A stretch of 64,000 nucleotides of DNA from Ww85 sp963745765 (GCA_963745765.1 CAVUYQ010000009.1:50293-114292), one strand, 5' to 3'. Shown: positions 28,156 to 37,291, numbered from the stretch's first letter. Notes: generated from the sequence alone by a model not told the origin. Made by a program: numbers and translations.

Positions 28156-30173
28156 CCGATTTCGATCTCCAGTTTTCTCAGGGCCGATATACGGTCCCGG
28201 AGTTGGGCCGCCTCCTCAAAGGCGAGCTCCCGCGCCGCAGCATGCATCTGATCCTGAAGCTTTGCGATCTCTTTTTCCAAATCCTTTATCGATCCATAAA
28301 ACACTTCTTCTTCAGCAACCTGCTTCACTTTACCGCCACCCCCGAAATCATACCCGGCATCCATGAGGTATTGATGGATGGTGTCCTTGACCGCAGAAAC
28401 AATCGTTTTGGGTACGATACCGTGCCTCTCGTTAAACTCCTGCTGCAGCGCTCTTCTGCGCAGTGTCTCATCGATGGTCCGCTGCATCGACCCGGTTATC
28501 ACATCTGCATACATGATCACCATACCGTCGACGTTTCGCGCCGCACGGCCGCAGGTCTGGATGAGGGAGCGGTCCGAACGCAGGAAGCCTTCCTTGTCGG
28601 CGTCGAGGATGGCCACCAGCGACACCTCGGGAATATCGAGCCCTTCCCTGAGCAGGTTAATACCGATCAGTACATTGTAATCCCCGTTTCGCAGATCACG
28701 TATCAGCTCGACCCGCTCCAGCGTCTTGATATCGGAGTGCAGGTAACGCACCTTGACATCGAGTTTTTCGTAATATTCGGTAAGATCCTCGGCCATCCGC
28801 TTGGTCAGCGTGGTAACGAGTACCGCCTCGCCGCGCTCGGTCCTGAGCCTGATCTCATGCAGCAGATCATCCACCTGGGTGGCCGCCGGCCGTACCTCGA
28901 TGGCCGGATCAATAAGACCGGTTGGCCTGATAACCTGCTCGACAATCCGCCCCCCGGCCTTTTCCATCTCATAGGGCCCCGGTGTCGCTGATACGTAGAT
29001 GATCTGATTGATCCGTTTTTCAAATTCTTCGAAGCGCAGCGGCCGGTTATCGAGGGCGGACGGCAGCCTGAAGCCGAACTCGACCAGGGTTTTCTTGCGG
29101 GAACGATCACCGTTATACATGCCGTTGAGCTGGGGGATGCCGATATGGCTTTCATCGATGAAGAGCAGGTAATCATCAGCAAAATAATCAAGAAGGTTCG
29201 GTGGCGGCATCCCTTCGGGTTTGCCGGTAAGATGCCTTGAGTAATTCTCGATACCGTTACAATACCCCAGCTCCTGCATCATCTCCAGGTCGAACATCGT
29301 CCGTTGTTCCAGCCGCTGGGCCTCCACCAGCCGATTTTCCCGGTGCAGGAGTTCAAGGCGCTGATTCAGTTCCTCCTTGATGGTACGCAGTGCAATCTGC
29401 ATCCGCTCTTTCGAAGTGACAAAGTGCGATCCGGGGAAAACCGTATACTCATCAAGCGATTCGAGCACGACGCCGCGGAGCGGATCTATCACGGTAATGG
29501 CCTCGATGGTATCGCCAAAATACTCCACCCTGATAGCCTGGTCCTCTTTATGAACGGGAAAGATATCGATCACATCGCCCCTGACACGGAAGGTAGAACG
29601 ATGGAAGGACATATCATTACGCTCATACTGCATGAATACCAGGCGGCGCTGGACCTCTTCCGGCGGATGCTCCTCACCCCGCCGCAGGAAAAGATGCATA
29701 TTCTGATATTCTTCCGGAGAACCGAGACCGTAAATACAGGAGACCGAAGCCACAATCAGGACGTCCCGCCGCGTCAGCAGTGAACGGGTAGCGGAATGAC
29801 GCATCTTGTCGATCGCGTCATTGATCGAAGAGTCTTTTTCAATATAGGTATCAGATTGCGGGATGTAGGCTTCCGGCTGATAATAATCGTAATAAGAAAC
29901 GAAATATTCCACCGCATTGTGGGGAAAGAGATCTTTGAACTCCGAAAAAAGCTGGGCTGCCAGGGTTTTGTTCGGAGCAATAACCAGGGTAGGCCTCTGG
30001 ACTTTCTGGACAATAGCCGCCATGGTGAAGGTTTTACCCGAGCCGGTCACCCCGAGCAGGACCTGGCTTTGATCACCTTTTTCAAGACCACGGGAGAGGC
30101 GGGAGATCGCCTCCGGCTGATCGCCTGCCGGAGAAAACTGACTCACCAGTTGGAAAGGGATATCTGCTTGCAT
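28152..30173 (-). CDS. uvrB: Excinuclease ABC subunit B
   Basis: A 673-residue helicase-like subunit of nucleotide excision repair that verifies damage with UvrA and recruits UvrC. Seen: Walker A GVTGSGKTFTMA, the beta-hairpin YYDYYQPEAYIP that threads between strands, LLFIDESHIGIPQ, VSATPGPYEMEKA, TKRMAEDLTEYYE, ILREGLDIPEV-type motif V (NLLREGLDIPEVSLV) and the C-terminal UVR motif around FEEAAQLRDRI. The length and order are canonical. It starts 2 bases after the RNase H gene. Confidence 0.97.
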   Translation of the reverse strand: MQADIPFQLVSQFSPAGDQPEAISRLSRGLEKGDQSQVLLGVTGSGKTFTMAAIVQKVQRPTLVIAPNKTLAAQLFSEFKDLFPHNAVEYFVSYYDYYQPEAYIPQSDTYIEKDSSINDAIDKMRHSATRSLLTRRDVLIVASVSCIYGLGSPEEYQNMHLFLRRGEEHPPEEVQRRLVFMQYERNDMSFHRSTFRVRGDVIDIFPVHKEDQAIRVEYFGDTIEAITVIDPLRGVVLESLDEYTVFPGSHFVTSKERMQIALRTIKEELNQRLELLHRENRLVEAQRLEQRTMFDLEMMQELGYCNGIENYSRHLTGKPEGMPPPNLLDYFADDYLLFIDESHIGIPQLNGMYNGDRSRKKTLVEFGFRLPSALDNRPLRFEEFEKRINQIIYVSATPGPYEMEKAGGRIVEQVIRPTGLIDPAIEVRPAATQVDDLLHEIRLRTERGEAVLVTTLTKRMAEDLTEYYEKLDVKVRYLHSDIKTLERVELIRDLRNGDYNVLIGINLLREGLDIPEVSLVAILDADKEGFLRSDRSLIQTCGRAARNVDGMVIMYADVITGSMQRTIDETLRRRALQQEFNERHGIVPKTIVSAVKDTIHQYLMDAGYDFGGGGKVKQVAEEEVFYGSIKDLEKEIAKLQDQMHAAARELAFEEAAQLRDRISALRKLEIEIG

Positions 30174-30175
30174 AC

Positions 30176-31102
30176 TTACAATTCCTGTTCGAACTCCCGG
30201 GCCAGCTCTTTTGCCTCCTGCAGGAAGCAGGGTGGTTCATCCCGGTCTTCCAGGTGAAAAGTGACCTTGTGCTGCCCAAGCAGTTCCGAGAGCTGCTGCC
30301 ACAGCTCCCTGTTACTGACCGGTGAGCCGTCCCTCGTCTGCCAATCCCGTTTACGCCAGCCCTCAAGCCAGGAATCGGCCCCGTCACGCAAATAGCCTGA
30401 ATGGGTATGAACATGAACAGGCAATGCTTTCTTGAGACTTTCAAGCCCGGCTATAACGGCCCTGACATAAAGCTGGTTGGCTGTCATACCCTCGACTCCG
30501 GCGCCAAGCAGCCGGACACGGTTTCGCCAGGTCAGAAGGACTGCCCAGCCCCCGATACCGCTTTTATGTTTACAGGTGACCCCGGTAAAAAGATGAATGT
30601 CGTTATCATCCGGCACGACCCTTTTCAGCGGTTCAAACGGTTTCTCTGCTCTTTTCCGGGCAGCAACCGCAAGCTCATCGGCCCGGTTGTTCCAGCGATT
30701 TGTTTCATGTCCGCGAACCCATTTCCAGATTATGCTATGTCTCTTGACCTGGATCAAAAGTTCCTGCCATAAATCGGCGTTCTTCACCGGATTCCGGGCT
30801 GCCGTCTGCCAGTTGTTCTTCTGCCAGGTCGTTATCCAGTCGGTAATCCCGTTTTTAAGATATTGCGAGTCCGTATATAAAACAATGCGGTGAGCGCTCT
30901 GCAAAGATTTAAGGGCGGCCACCGCGCCCGTCAGTTCCATGCGGTTGTTGGTCGACGACTCGCCGCCATAGCCGGAAAGCTCTGACAGAAGGGAATTCCC
31001 GGAAAGAATGACGGCACCCCAGCCGCCAGGTCCGGGATTCGGACTGCAGGCGCCATCAGTATAGATAACAAGTTCTGGCAACGTGGAAGAATCTGATGTC
31101 AT
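30176..31102 (-). CDS. rnhA: Ribonuclease HI fused to a second, catalytically dead RNase H domain
   Basis: A 308-residue protein, twice the usual RNase HI length. Residues 10-150 form a complete RNase HI that cleaves RNA in RNA-DNA hybrids: D16 (YTDGACS), E56 (RMELTGA), D78 (YTDSQYL), H132 and D142 (NNRADELA). Residues 165-300 repeat the same fold, with GGWAVLLTWRN, HTHSGYLRDGADSWLEGWRKRDWQT and NRELWQQLSELL, but all four acids are replaced (Gly174, Tyr212, His234 and Lys at the fourth site). The second copy is probably structural or nucleic-acid binding. It precedes uvrB in the same operon. Confidence 0.9.
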   Translation of the reverse strand: MTSDSSTLPELVIYTDGACSPNPGPGGWGAVILSGNSLLSELSGYGGESSTNNRMELTGAVAALKSLQSAHRIVLYTDSQYLKNGITDWITTWQKNNWQTAARNPVKNADLWQELLIQVKRHSIIWKWVRGHETNRWNNRADELAVAARKRAEKPFEPLKRVVPDDNDIHLFTGVTCKHKSGIGGWAVLLTWRNRVRLLGAGVEGMTANQLYVRAVIAGLESLKKALPVHVHTHSGYLRDGADSWLEGWRKRDWQTRDGSPVSNRELWQQLSELLGQHKVTFHLEDRDEPPCFLQEAKELAREFEQEL

Positions 31103-31196
31103 AGTGTCCTGAAATGCTCGTTTACCGTCTGGCGGCCGACCCTCATTCTCTCGTGAGAAGACAGGATATTAGCAGAGCATGACAGCATTTTCACTG

Positions 31197-31385
31197 CTAT
31201 TTTTCATCATACCTTGACATCGGTGAGCCGAACCTGGAAAATCCTGAGCGGAGCATGACCGGTCTGACATAGCTGCCGAGCAGCTGATTCCATCCCTGAT
31301 GAATACTGCCTGAGACAGCTTCCCCCCCGGCCCGGAGCAGTAGAAAAAATGACAGCAAGGTGACAAAGAGGAGTCTTTTTATCAT
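31197..31385 (-). CDS. Short exported protein, possibly truncated
   Basis: A 62-residue peptide that starts with a clear signal sequence (MIKRLLFVTLLSFFLLL) and then HQGWNQLLGSYVRPVM. The phrase WNQLLGSYV resembles the N-terminus of DUF547 proteins, which would normally continue for about 200 residues, so it may be the start of a broken gene. It follows the FAD oxidoreductase by 13 bases. The evidence is weak. Confidence 0.35.
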   Translation of the reverse strand: MIKRLLFVTLLSFFLLLRAGGEAVSGSIHQGWNQLLGSYVRPVMLRSGFSRFGSPMSRYDEK

Positions 31386-31398
31386 GCCGTATTCTCCG

Positions 31399-32838
31399 CT
31401 ATTGCCCCCGATACCTGAAGAGCAGCCGCAATATTTTTCGGACAGTATCGGAGAAAATCTTTTCAGAAAGCATGGAACCGACCACCCGCTTGTTTATTTC
31501 ACCAAGGGTCGGATAGGGGTGGATGGCCCCGGCCAGCTTTGAGAGACGGATGTTTCCGTTTAAAACGGCAACCCATTCCGAGAGCAGCTCGCCGGCATGA
31601 TGGCCAAGCAGCTGCACGCCCAGCGGTTTGCCCTTTTTATTGAGAAGGAGCTTGATCCTGCCTGACGTTGCGCCTTCCGCCTGCGCCCGGTCATTATCAA
31701 CAAATGCTTCCTCATGGACCGTATAATCAAGGCCTTGCGCCCGGGCCCGTTTCTCGTTCAGGCCGATACTGGCGAGTTCGGGTGCGGTATAGGTGCACCA
31801 GGGCATCCAGGTGTACGAAGTTGAGCGTGGAAGATTAAAGACCGCGTTGCTGACCACAATTCCCCCCTCGTAGCCTGCGGCGTGGGTAAACTGATAACCG
31901 CCGATCACATCACCCGCCGCGTAAATATGCCTGCGGTTCGTTCTCAGCCGGCCATCCACCTCAATTCCCCTTTCGCTATAGTTCACCCCTGCCTTTTCCA
32001 GGTCAAGTCCGTCGGTATTGACCCGGCGTCCGAGAGCCACCAGCAGGTGAGATCCTTTTACCACCTGCTCAACTCCGTCACTGGTCCTGATCAGGACTTC
32101 CTTTGCTGAGCCCCGCTCGTTCACCGACACAAGCGAGCAGCCAAGATGAAAGACGACCCCTTCCTGCCGCAGCACATCCATCACCGTATCCGCCATATCC
32201 CGATCCTCTTTGGAGAGAATCTGATCCGCCCGCTGTATAACCACCACATTCGAACCAAGTCGGCAGAAGGCCTGCGCCATCTCGACGGCTATGGCGCCGG
32301 CACCGAGAATGACGAGGGTTTGGGGAAGCCGCTCGAGAGAGAAAATCTCCCTGTTGGTCAAAAAAGAAACATCCGTCAGGCCGGGAACGGACGGTATTGC
32401 CGGTGAAGATCCGGTGGCAAGAACCCATTTTTTGGCAGATACAGACTCCGCTCCGAGCCTCAGCATATGCTCGTCGGCAAAGTGCGGCTGACCGAATTTC
32501 ACCTCGACGCCAAGCCCGCTGAAACGTTCGACGGAGTCGTGATGCTGGATTTTTGCTATGACCGAATGGATTCTTCGTGCAACCATTGAAAAGTCAACCG
32601 GATCAGGGTGAACCGGAGGCAGCCCGAACTCCTCGCTGCGCTTCATCTGTTGATAGACGTGGGCACTGCGAATGAGTGTCTTACTTGGAACACAGCCGTA
32701 ATGAAGACAATCACCGCCCAGCAGCTCCTCTTTTTCTATCAGCACGGTCTTGGCGCCAAGCTGTGCCGCACCCGAGGCAACCGTCAGTCCGGCGGCACCA
32801 CCGCCAATTACGCCGATATCATAATCAAACGGGGTCAT
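31399..32838 (-). CDS. Dihydrolipoamide dehydrogenase / mercuric reductase-like flavoprotein
   Basis: A 479-residue pyridine nucleotide-disulfide oxidoreductase. Seen: FAD-binding GVIGGGAAGLTVASGAA, the redox-active disulfide GGDCLHYGCVPSKT, the NAD(P)-binding ILGAGAIAVEMAQAF, IYAAGDVIGGYQFTHAA, and a C-terminal dimerisation domain with the HxxxxE-type end (AIHPYPTLGEI). No N-terminal heavy-metal domain and no C-terminal Cys pair, so it is not a typical MerA. It overlaps the TVP38 gene by 4 bases. The pairing of this flavoprotein with a TVP38/DedA-like protein recurs in other bacteria; the function is unresolved. Confidence 0.85.
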   Translation of the reverse strand: MTPFDYDIGVIGGGAAGLTVASGAAQLGAKTVLIEKEELLGGDCLHYGCVPSKTLIRSAHVYQQMKRSEEFGLPPVHPDPVDFSMVARRIHSVIAKIQHHDSVERFSGLGVEVKFGQPHFADEHMLRLGAESVSAKKWVLATGSSPAIPSVPGLTDVSFLTNREIFSLERLPQTLVILGAGAIAVEMAQAFCRLGSNVVVIQRADQILSKEDRDMADTVMDVLRQEGVVFHLGCSLVSVNERGSAKEVLIRTSDGVEQVVKGSHLLVALGRRVNTDGLDLEKAGVNYSERGIEVDGRLRTNRRHIYAAGDVIGGYQFTHAAGYEGGIVVSNAVFNLPRSTSYTWMPWCTYTAPELASIGLNEKRARAQGLDYTVHEEAFVDNDRAQAEGATSGRIKLLLNKKGKPLGVQLLGHHAGELLSEWVAVLNGNIRLSKLAGAIHPYPTLGEINKRVVGSMLSEKIFSDTVRKILRLLFRYRGQ

Positions 32839-33542
32839 TCTTCTCCGGCAGGAAGGGGGTGGCTGCGCCGATACAAGCCCAGTATTTTCTTTACAGCGAT
32901 CGGGAATAAACCAAGGATGACAAATGAAGCAATAAGCCCTGGAGAGGCGATACCGGCAAGGGAATCAATCTTTGCCAGCTGCTTGCCGGCATTGACATAA
33001 ACGACAGTAGCCGGCAGCATGCCGATTTGCGAGACCCAGAAGTAGGTCCTCATCGGCAGAGAGGTGAGCCCCATCAAAAGATTGATCACAAAAAAGGGAA
33101 AGATGGGAATCAGGCGCAGGGTGAACAGATAAAAGGGCCCTTCTTCCCGCATGCCGCGATTTATCGCTGTCAGGCGATCCCCGAACCGGTTCTGGACCCA
33201 GTCACGCAGAACGAACCGGGCTGCCAGACAGGCACAGGTGGCGCCAATGGTTGACGCAAAAGAAACGACAACGGTGCCGGTAACTAGTCCGAAAAGAGCT
33301 CCCCCGGCAAGCGTCATCACGGCCGCACCGGGCAGTGACAAAGCCGTTACAACAATATACACGGCCATATAGACGCCGATCACCAGCAATCGGTGATCCT
33401 GATAAATCTCCTGGAACCGCGCCTGGGAATTTTTCAGGTAATCCAGCGTCAGAAACCGGCCGAGATCGAAAAAAAGAAAGAGCATAACCACGAGCCCAAG
33501 CAAGCCGACCAGTCCGATTTTTTTCACTGTTGCTGTGCTCAT
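32835..33542 (-). CDS. TVP38/TMEM64 family (SNARE-associated/DedA-like) membrane protein
   Basis: A 235-residue integral membrane protein with about six hydrophobic segments. It carries the family core ALSLPGAAVMTLAGGALFG and GATCACLAARFVLRDWV, then RLIPIFPFFVINLLMGLT. Family members are thought to act in lipid or small-molecule movement across the membrane. The ATG at 33542 (MSTATVKK) is favoured over one 24 bases upstream; neither has a strong ribosome site. It lies between a ferredoxin and the flavoprotein, suggesting a membrane-linked redox group. Confidence 0.82.
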   Translation of the reverse strand: MSTATVKKIGLVGLLGLVVMLFLFFDLGRFLTLDYLKNSQARFQEIYQDHRLLVIGVYMAVYIVVTALSLPGAAVMTLAGGALFGLVTGTVVVSFASTIGATCACLAARFVLRDWVQNRFGDRLTAINRGMREEGPFYLFTLRLIPIFPFFVINLLMGLTSLPMRTYFWVSQIGMLPATVVYVNAGKQLAKIDSLAGIASPGLIASFVILGLFPIAVKKILGLYRRSHPLPAGEE

Positions 33543-33566
33543 ATTACAGGTACCTATCCATCTCAT

Positions 33567-33833
33567 CTATTCGGGATCGTTTTCATCATCTTCCCAATAA
33601 ATGCAGTCTTCCGGGCAGAATTTAATGGCTTCATCAACCAGTTCGGGATTGTACCAATCCAACTCACAGACCTCTACAAAACCGGCACCTTCACAAAAGC
33701 GAAACACTTCCGGCGCAATTTCGACACACCCGCCGCAACGGGTGCAGGCCCCCAAATCAATTCCGGGTCGTCTGGTACTTTTCTTTATTTTCCCTGCCGC
33801 TTTTACTGATTTGGATAGTGCTTTTGACGACAT
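33567..33833 (-). CDS. Single-cluster 4Fe-4S ferredoxin
   Basis: An 88-residue protein. After a basic leader (MSSKALSKSVKAAGKIKKSTR) it has CTRCGGCVEIAPEVF, giving three cysteines, and a distant FCPEDCIYW that supplies the fourth, so one [4Fe-4S] cluster of the CxxCxxC...C type is expected. The C-terminus is acidic. It leads a three-gene group with TVP38 and the flavoprotein, to which it could pass electrons. Confidence 0.8.
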   Translation of the reverse strand: MSSKALSKSVKAAGKIKKSTRRPGIDLGACTRCGGCVEIAPEVFRFCEGAGFVEVCELDWYNPELVDEAIKFCPEDCIYWEDDENDPE

Positions 33834-34201
33834 TATTCCCCTCTATTCACCAGTGCTGCCATTTATCACTGTTTGTCGGATGGCCGATACGCTTATTGGC
33901 AGTTGTAAAAACCTTAGCTTCAAACATTTGCAGTCCAGCCGGAGGGCTTCCGCAGCTCAGATTCAAACGATTGTCCGGATGGGCACAAACTAATTACTTT
34001 CAGTTATAAATCAAATTCAGGCGATCTGCGTCTCGTGCTAAGAACTGTTCTTGTAATCATTGTAATGGTTAAGTATTATGTGATATGTCTGTCAGGACTC
34101 AGTTATGATTGAGCGGCGAGAGGCCTGAAGGACTGTCCTGTGTTTTTACTGTTATTACCAAAAAAGCTATTACCAAAAAAAATGCAAAGAATGGAGAAGA
34201 G

Positions 34202-35407
34202 ATGAGCAACAAGGATCTGGCGAAAGGAATTCACTGGGTAGGAGCTGTTGACTGGGACGTACGGGACTTTCATGGCTATTCAACCCTGGCAGGCACAACC
34301 TATAATGCGTTCCTGATCGTTGACGAGAAGATTACCCTGATTGATACGGTCAAACACTCGCATTACCAGGACATGATGCACCATATCCGCGAGATTATCG
34401 ACCCGGCCAAGATAGACTACCTGGTCATCAACCATGTCGAGCTCGATCATGCCGGATCGCTTGCCGAAGTAATGGAACTTGTTCAGCCGGAAAAACTGAT
34501 CTGCTCGCCCATGGGAAAGAGCACCATTATCGCCCACTTCCACCGGGAAGACTGGCCCTTTGAGGTTGTCAAAAGCGGCGACGAGATCAGCCTCGGCAAG
34601 CGAACCCTGCAATTCCTTGAAACCCGCATGCTGCATTGGCCGGATTCCATGTTCAGCTATGTCAAGGAAGACGGGATTCTTTTTTCCAGCGATGCCTTTG
34701 GCCAGCATCTGGCCAGCAGCGAACGCTTTGACGATGAGATAAGCCTCGCCCAGGTCATGGATCAGGCGGCAAAATATTATGCCAACATTCTCTATCTCTA
34801 CAGCCCGCTCATCAGGAAACTCCTGGCCAAGGTCCAGGAGATGAATCTTGATATCAAGATGATTGCAACCGATCACGGGGTGATCTGGAGAAGTCATATT
34901 GACAAGATTTTGCAGGCCTACGACGAGTGGAGCAGGAACAAGGCCGAGAACAAGGCCCTGGTCATTTACGACTCCATGTGGCATTCCACCGAAAAAATGG
35001 CCAAGGCTATCGCTTCGGGTATTGAGAAAGAGGGTGTCTATGCCGAACTGATCAACCTGAAAGTAAATCACCGCAGTGACATCATGACCAAGGTATTGAC
35101 CGCCAAGGCGCTTGTCCTCGGCAGCCCCACCCTGAATAACGGGCTGCTGCCCCGAATGGCCGGCTTCCTGATGTATATGCGCGGACTCAAGCCGCAGAGC
35201 AAAGTCGCAGCCGCCTTCGGGTCCTACGGCTGGAGTGGCGAATGTGTAAAACTCCTGAACGAGGCCCTGACGGAGATGAGGCTCGATGTTATTGAAGAGG
35301 GCGTGCGGATCAAGTATGTCCCGACCCATGCAGACCTTGGTGAATGCGTCGAAATGGGCCGCCGGATAGGCAAGGCTGTGCTGGAAAGAAACCAGACGGA
35401 TAATTGA
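34202..35407 (+). CDS. fprA: FprA-family flavodiiron protein (rubredoxin:oxygen/NO oxidoreductase)
   Basis: About 401 residues. The N-terminal metallo-beta-lactamase domain holds the diiron site: NHVELDHAG (HxExDH), MLHWPDSMFSY, SSDAFGQH and ATDHGVIWR. The C-terminal flavodoxin domain starts ALVIYDSMWHSTEKMA with the FMN phosphate loop, and GSYGWSGECVKLL. These enzymes reduce oxygen to water or NO to N2O using rubredoxin or ferredoxin electrons. The ATG at 34202 is chosen because GGAGAAGAG lies directly before it; an in-frame ATG at 34109 has no ribosome site and adds an atypical leader. It fits stress protection in an anaerobe, alongside hcp. Confidence 0.93.
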   Translation: MSNKDLAKGIHWVGAVDWDVRDFHGYSTLAGTTYNAFLIVDEKITLIDTVKHSHYQDMMHHIREIIDPAKIDYLVINHVELDHAGSLAEVMELVQPEKLICSPMGKSTIIAHFHREDWPFEVVKSGDEISLGKRTLQFLETRMLHWPDSMFSYVKEDGILFSSDAFGQHLASSERFDDEISLAQVMDQAAKYYANILYLYSPLIRKLLAKVQEMNLDIKMIATDHGVIWRSHIDKILQAYDEWSRNKAENKALVIYDSMWHSTEKMAKAIASGIEKEGVYAELINLKVNHRSDIMTKVLTAKALVLGSPTLNNGLLPRMAGFLMYMRGLKPQSKVAAAFGSYGWSGECVKLLNEALTEMRLDVIEEGVRIKYVPTHADLGECVEMGRRIGKAVLERNQTDN

Positions 35408-35448
35408 GACGCTAACCCGGTTTCACAAACATCTCTCTTTCACTCAGC

Positions 35449-35931
35449 ATGAAACTCCTCGCCAGACACAGTATCCTCGCAACCGGCACCAGTTGCGAGG
35501 ATACAAGAGCCCAGGTTCTGCACTATTTCGCCAACTCCTCGCTCGTTCGTTACGACAAGATCGTCAATAGCCGGGACAGGAACCTTGCGGCGAGTGACCC
35601 GGCATTTGCTGTGGAACTGGAACGTGTTCTGGGCAGAAACCGCGAGATACTGGCCGGTTTTATTAAAGAACTTCATGGTACCGGGAAGCAGAACCATATC
35701 GAACTATCCGCCATCGGCCAGGGATACCAGAGCAAGTTACTCCATATCATCGCCCATTTTCTTGACGGATTTATCGGCATTGATTCGGCCTTTTACAACC
35801 TCGTTGACGACAGTCACTGGCTTCCGGAGGCTACTGCGGCACTCATCAAAACTGAACCGGACAAATACTGGCTGTATTATCTTGACTGCTACTCAATGAT
35901 TCCGAGAGAAGCGGCATTGCTGCACAGGTGA
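35449..35931 (+). CDS. Hypothetical protein following fprA
   Basis: A 160-residue protein not recognised by eye. It begins MKLLARHSILATGTSCED and has a mixed alpha-helical look (HYFANSSLVRYDKIV, IIAHFLDGFIGIDSAFYNL), with no membrane segment or obvious metal motif beyond two cysteines. It begins 41 bases after fprA and is probably co-transcribed. Codons 8-19 carry a perfect 12-bp inverted repeat (35471-35482 and 35493-35504) that could fold in the mRNA. Function unknown. Confidence 0.55.
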   Translation: MKLLARHSILATGTSCEDTRAQVLHYFANSSLVRYDKIVNSRDRNLAASDPAFAVELERVLGRNREILAGFIKELHGTGKQNHIELSAIGQGYQSKLLHIIAHFLDGFIGIDSAFYNLVDDSHWLPEATAALIKTEPDKYWLYYLDCYSMIPREAALLHR

Positions 35932-36130
35932 TCGATAAAGAAAACAATTCCCGGTTCCCCCCTGCAACGATTACTCCTTCACAGAGAGGATATAATTGCA
36001 CCGGTCTGACAGATACCTCAATCCGTTAAGTTGACAAAATGTCACGGTTACGGTTGATAATTTCAGACGAGCCGGATAATCTGCCGACAATTGAGAAACA
36101 GGTATATAAAACAGTACGAGAGGAGAAACC

Positions 36131-37291
36131 ATGGCCATTTTTGAGTATCAGGCTGAAGAATTGTATAGCTGGGTAACAGAAAAAAAAGAATTTGTCCTTC
36201 TTGATGTCAGGAATGCAAAGGATTTCAATCGGTTTAGAGTCGAAGGACCGCACAATATAAATACCCTCAATGTTTCCTATTTCGATTTTATGGAAATAGA
36301 AGACGAATGTATTGCCCTTATGCCTGCAAAAGACGCCGGCATACGTATCGTCTGTGCCCAGGAAGGATCCGCCAAATTTGTCGCTGAGATTCTTGAAAAA
36401 CACGGCTTTACCGATGTCGGCTACCTGGCGGGCGGTATTAAATCATGGGGAAATCTTCTTGTACCGAAACTGCTTAATCCCGGTGCAGCCTATGAACTCT
36501 ACCAGTTCATACGTCCGGGTAAAGGGTCCTGCAGCTACGGCCTGGCCTGCAACGGGGAAATGATACTTTTCGATCCTTCACGCAATATCGATTTCTATCT
36601 TGGTTTCGCCAAAGCTAAAGGCTGCCGCCTTATCAGCACCGCCGAAACCCATCTCCAGGCAGATTACATTGCCGGAAGCAGGGCGGTGTCCGAGAGAACC
36701 GCTGCCCTCTTCTATGCCAACGAGCATGATTTCAAGGGTGCAAAGCTTGACTACATCGCCCTGCAGGATGGACAGGATATCGGTTTTCCGGGCGGCACAC
36801 CATCGGTCAAGGCGCTCTTCGCTCCCGGGCATACACCGGGCAGTACGATGTATTTGATCGATGGGAAGTACCTCGTCACCGGAGATATCGTCTTCATCAA
36901 ATCCATCGGCCGGCCCGATCTCGGCGGTAAAGTGGACGAGTGGGCCGACGAATTATATAAAACCATCAATAAAATCGAGGTCATGGACGGATCACTCATT
37001 GTCCTGCCGGGTCATTTTATCGACTGGGGAGAAGCCAACACCGATCTGAATTTCACCGAGTCGCTGCAGAAGGTCAAGGAATACAACAAGAGTATCTACA
37101 CCATCAAAGACAGCGGTGAGTTCCTGACTTTTATCAAAGCCAATATGCGTGAGCAGCCACCGGAATATGCCACGATTCGCATGGTCAATGCCAATCTTGA
37201 ACAGGTGGATGACGAGCAGGCTGAAATCCTTGATCTTGGCAAGAACGAATGTGCCGCCTCGGCCTATGCCGCCAGCCAGGCAAACGGTTGA
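36131..37291 (+). CDS. Rhodanese-metallo-beta-lactamase fusion (persulfide dioxygenase-like)
   Basis: A 386-residue sulfur enzyme. Residues 5-110 are a rhodanese domain with its active cysteine at 75 (RIVCAQEGSA). Residues 115-330 are an MBL fold of the ETHE1/CstB type. Ligands seen are H174, H234 (PGHTPGS), D252 (TGDIVF) and H295 (LPGHFIDW). The second and fourth residues of the usual HxHADH are replaced: Gln176 and Tyr179. The set H174, H234, D252 matches the single-iron site of human ETHE1. Persulfide oxidation to sulfite and sulfur transfer by the rhodanese is the likely role, but activity is uncertain given the substitutions. GAGGAG precedes the ATG and a terminator follows. Confidence 0.82.
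   Translation: MAIFEYQAEELYSWVTEKKEFVLLDVRNAKDFNRFRVEGPHNINTLNVSYFDFMEIEDECIALMPAKDAGIRIVCAQEGSAKFVAEILEKHGFTDVGYLAGGIKSWGNLLVPKLLNPGAAYELYQFIRPGKGSCSYGLACNGEMILFDPSRNIDFYLGFAKAKGCRLISTAETHLQADYIAGSRAVSERTAALFYANEHDFKGAKLDYIALQDGQDIGFPGGTPSVKALFAPGHTPGSTMYLIDGKYLVTGDIVFIKSIGRPDLGGKVDEWADELYKTINKIEVMDGSLIVLPGHFIDWGEANTDLNFTESLQKVKEYNKSIYTIKDSGEFLTFIKANMREQPPEYATIRMVNANLEQVDDEQAEILDLGKNECAASAYAASQANG

Noticed and set aside
31197..31385. Full DUF547 protein
   Set aside because: Only the first motif-like residues match and the frame ends after 62 codons with no clear continuation in other frames.
34109..34201. Longer N-terminus for the flavodiiron protein
   Set aside because: No ribosome site before that ATG and the added residues do not fit the family; GGAGAAGAG lies right before the ATG at 34202.
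36031..36045. TTGACAAAATGTCAC upstream of the rhodanese-MBL gene as a third HcpR site
   Set aside because: The half sites are separated by 5 instead of 4 bases and the flanks differ from the two good sites.
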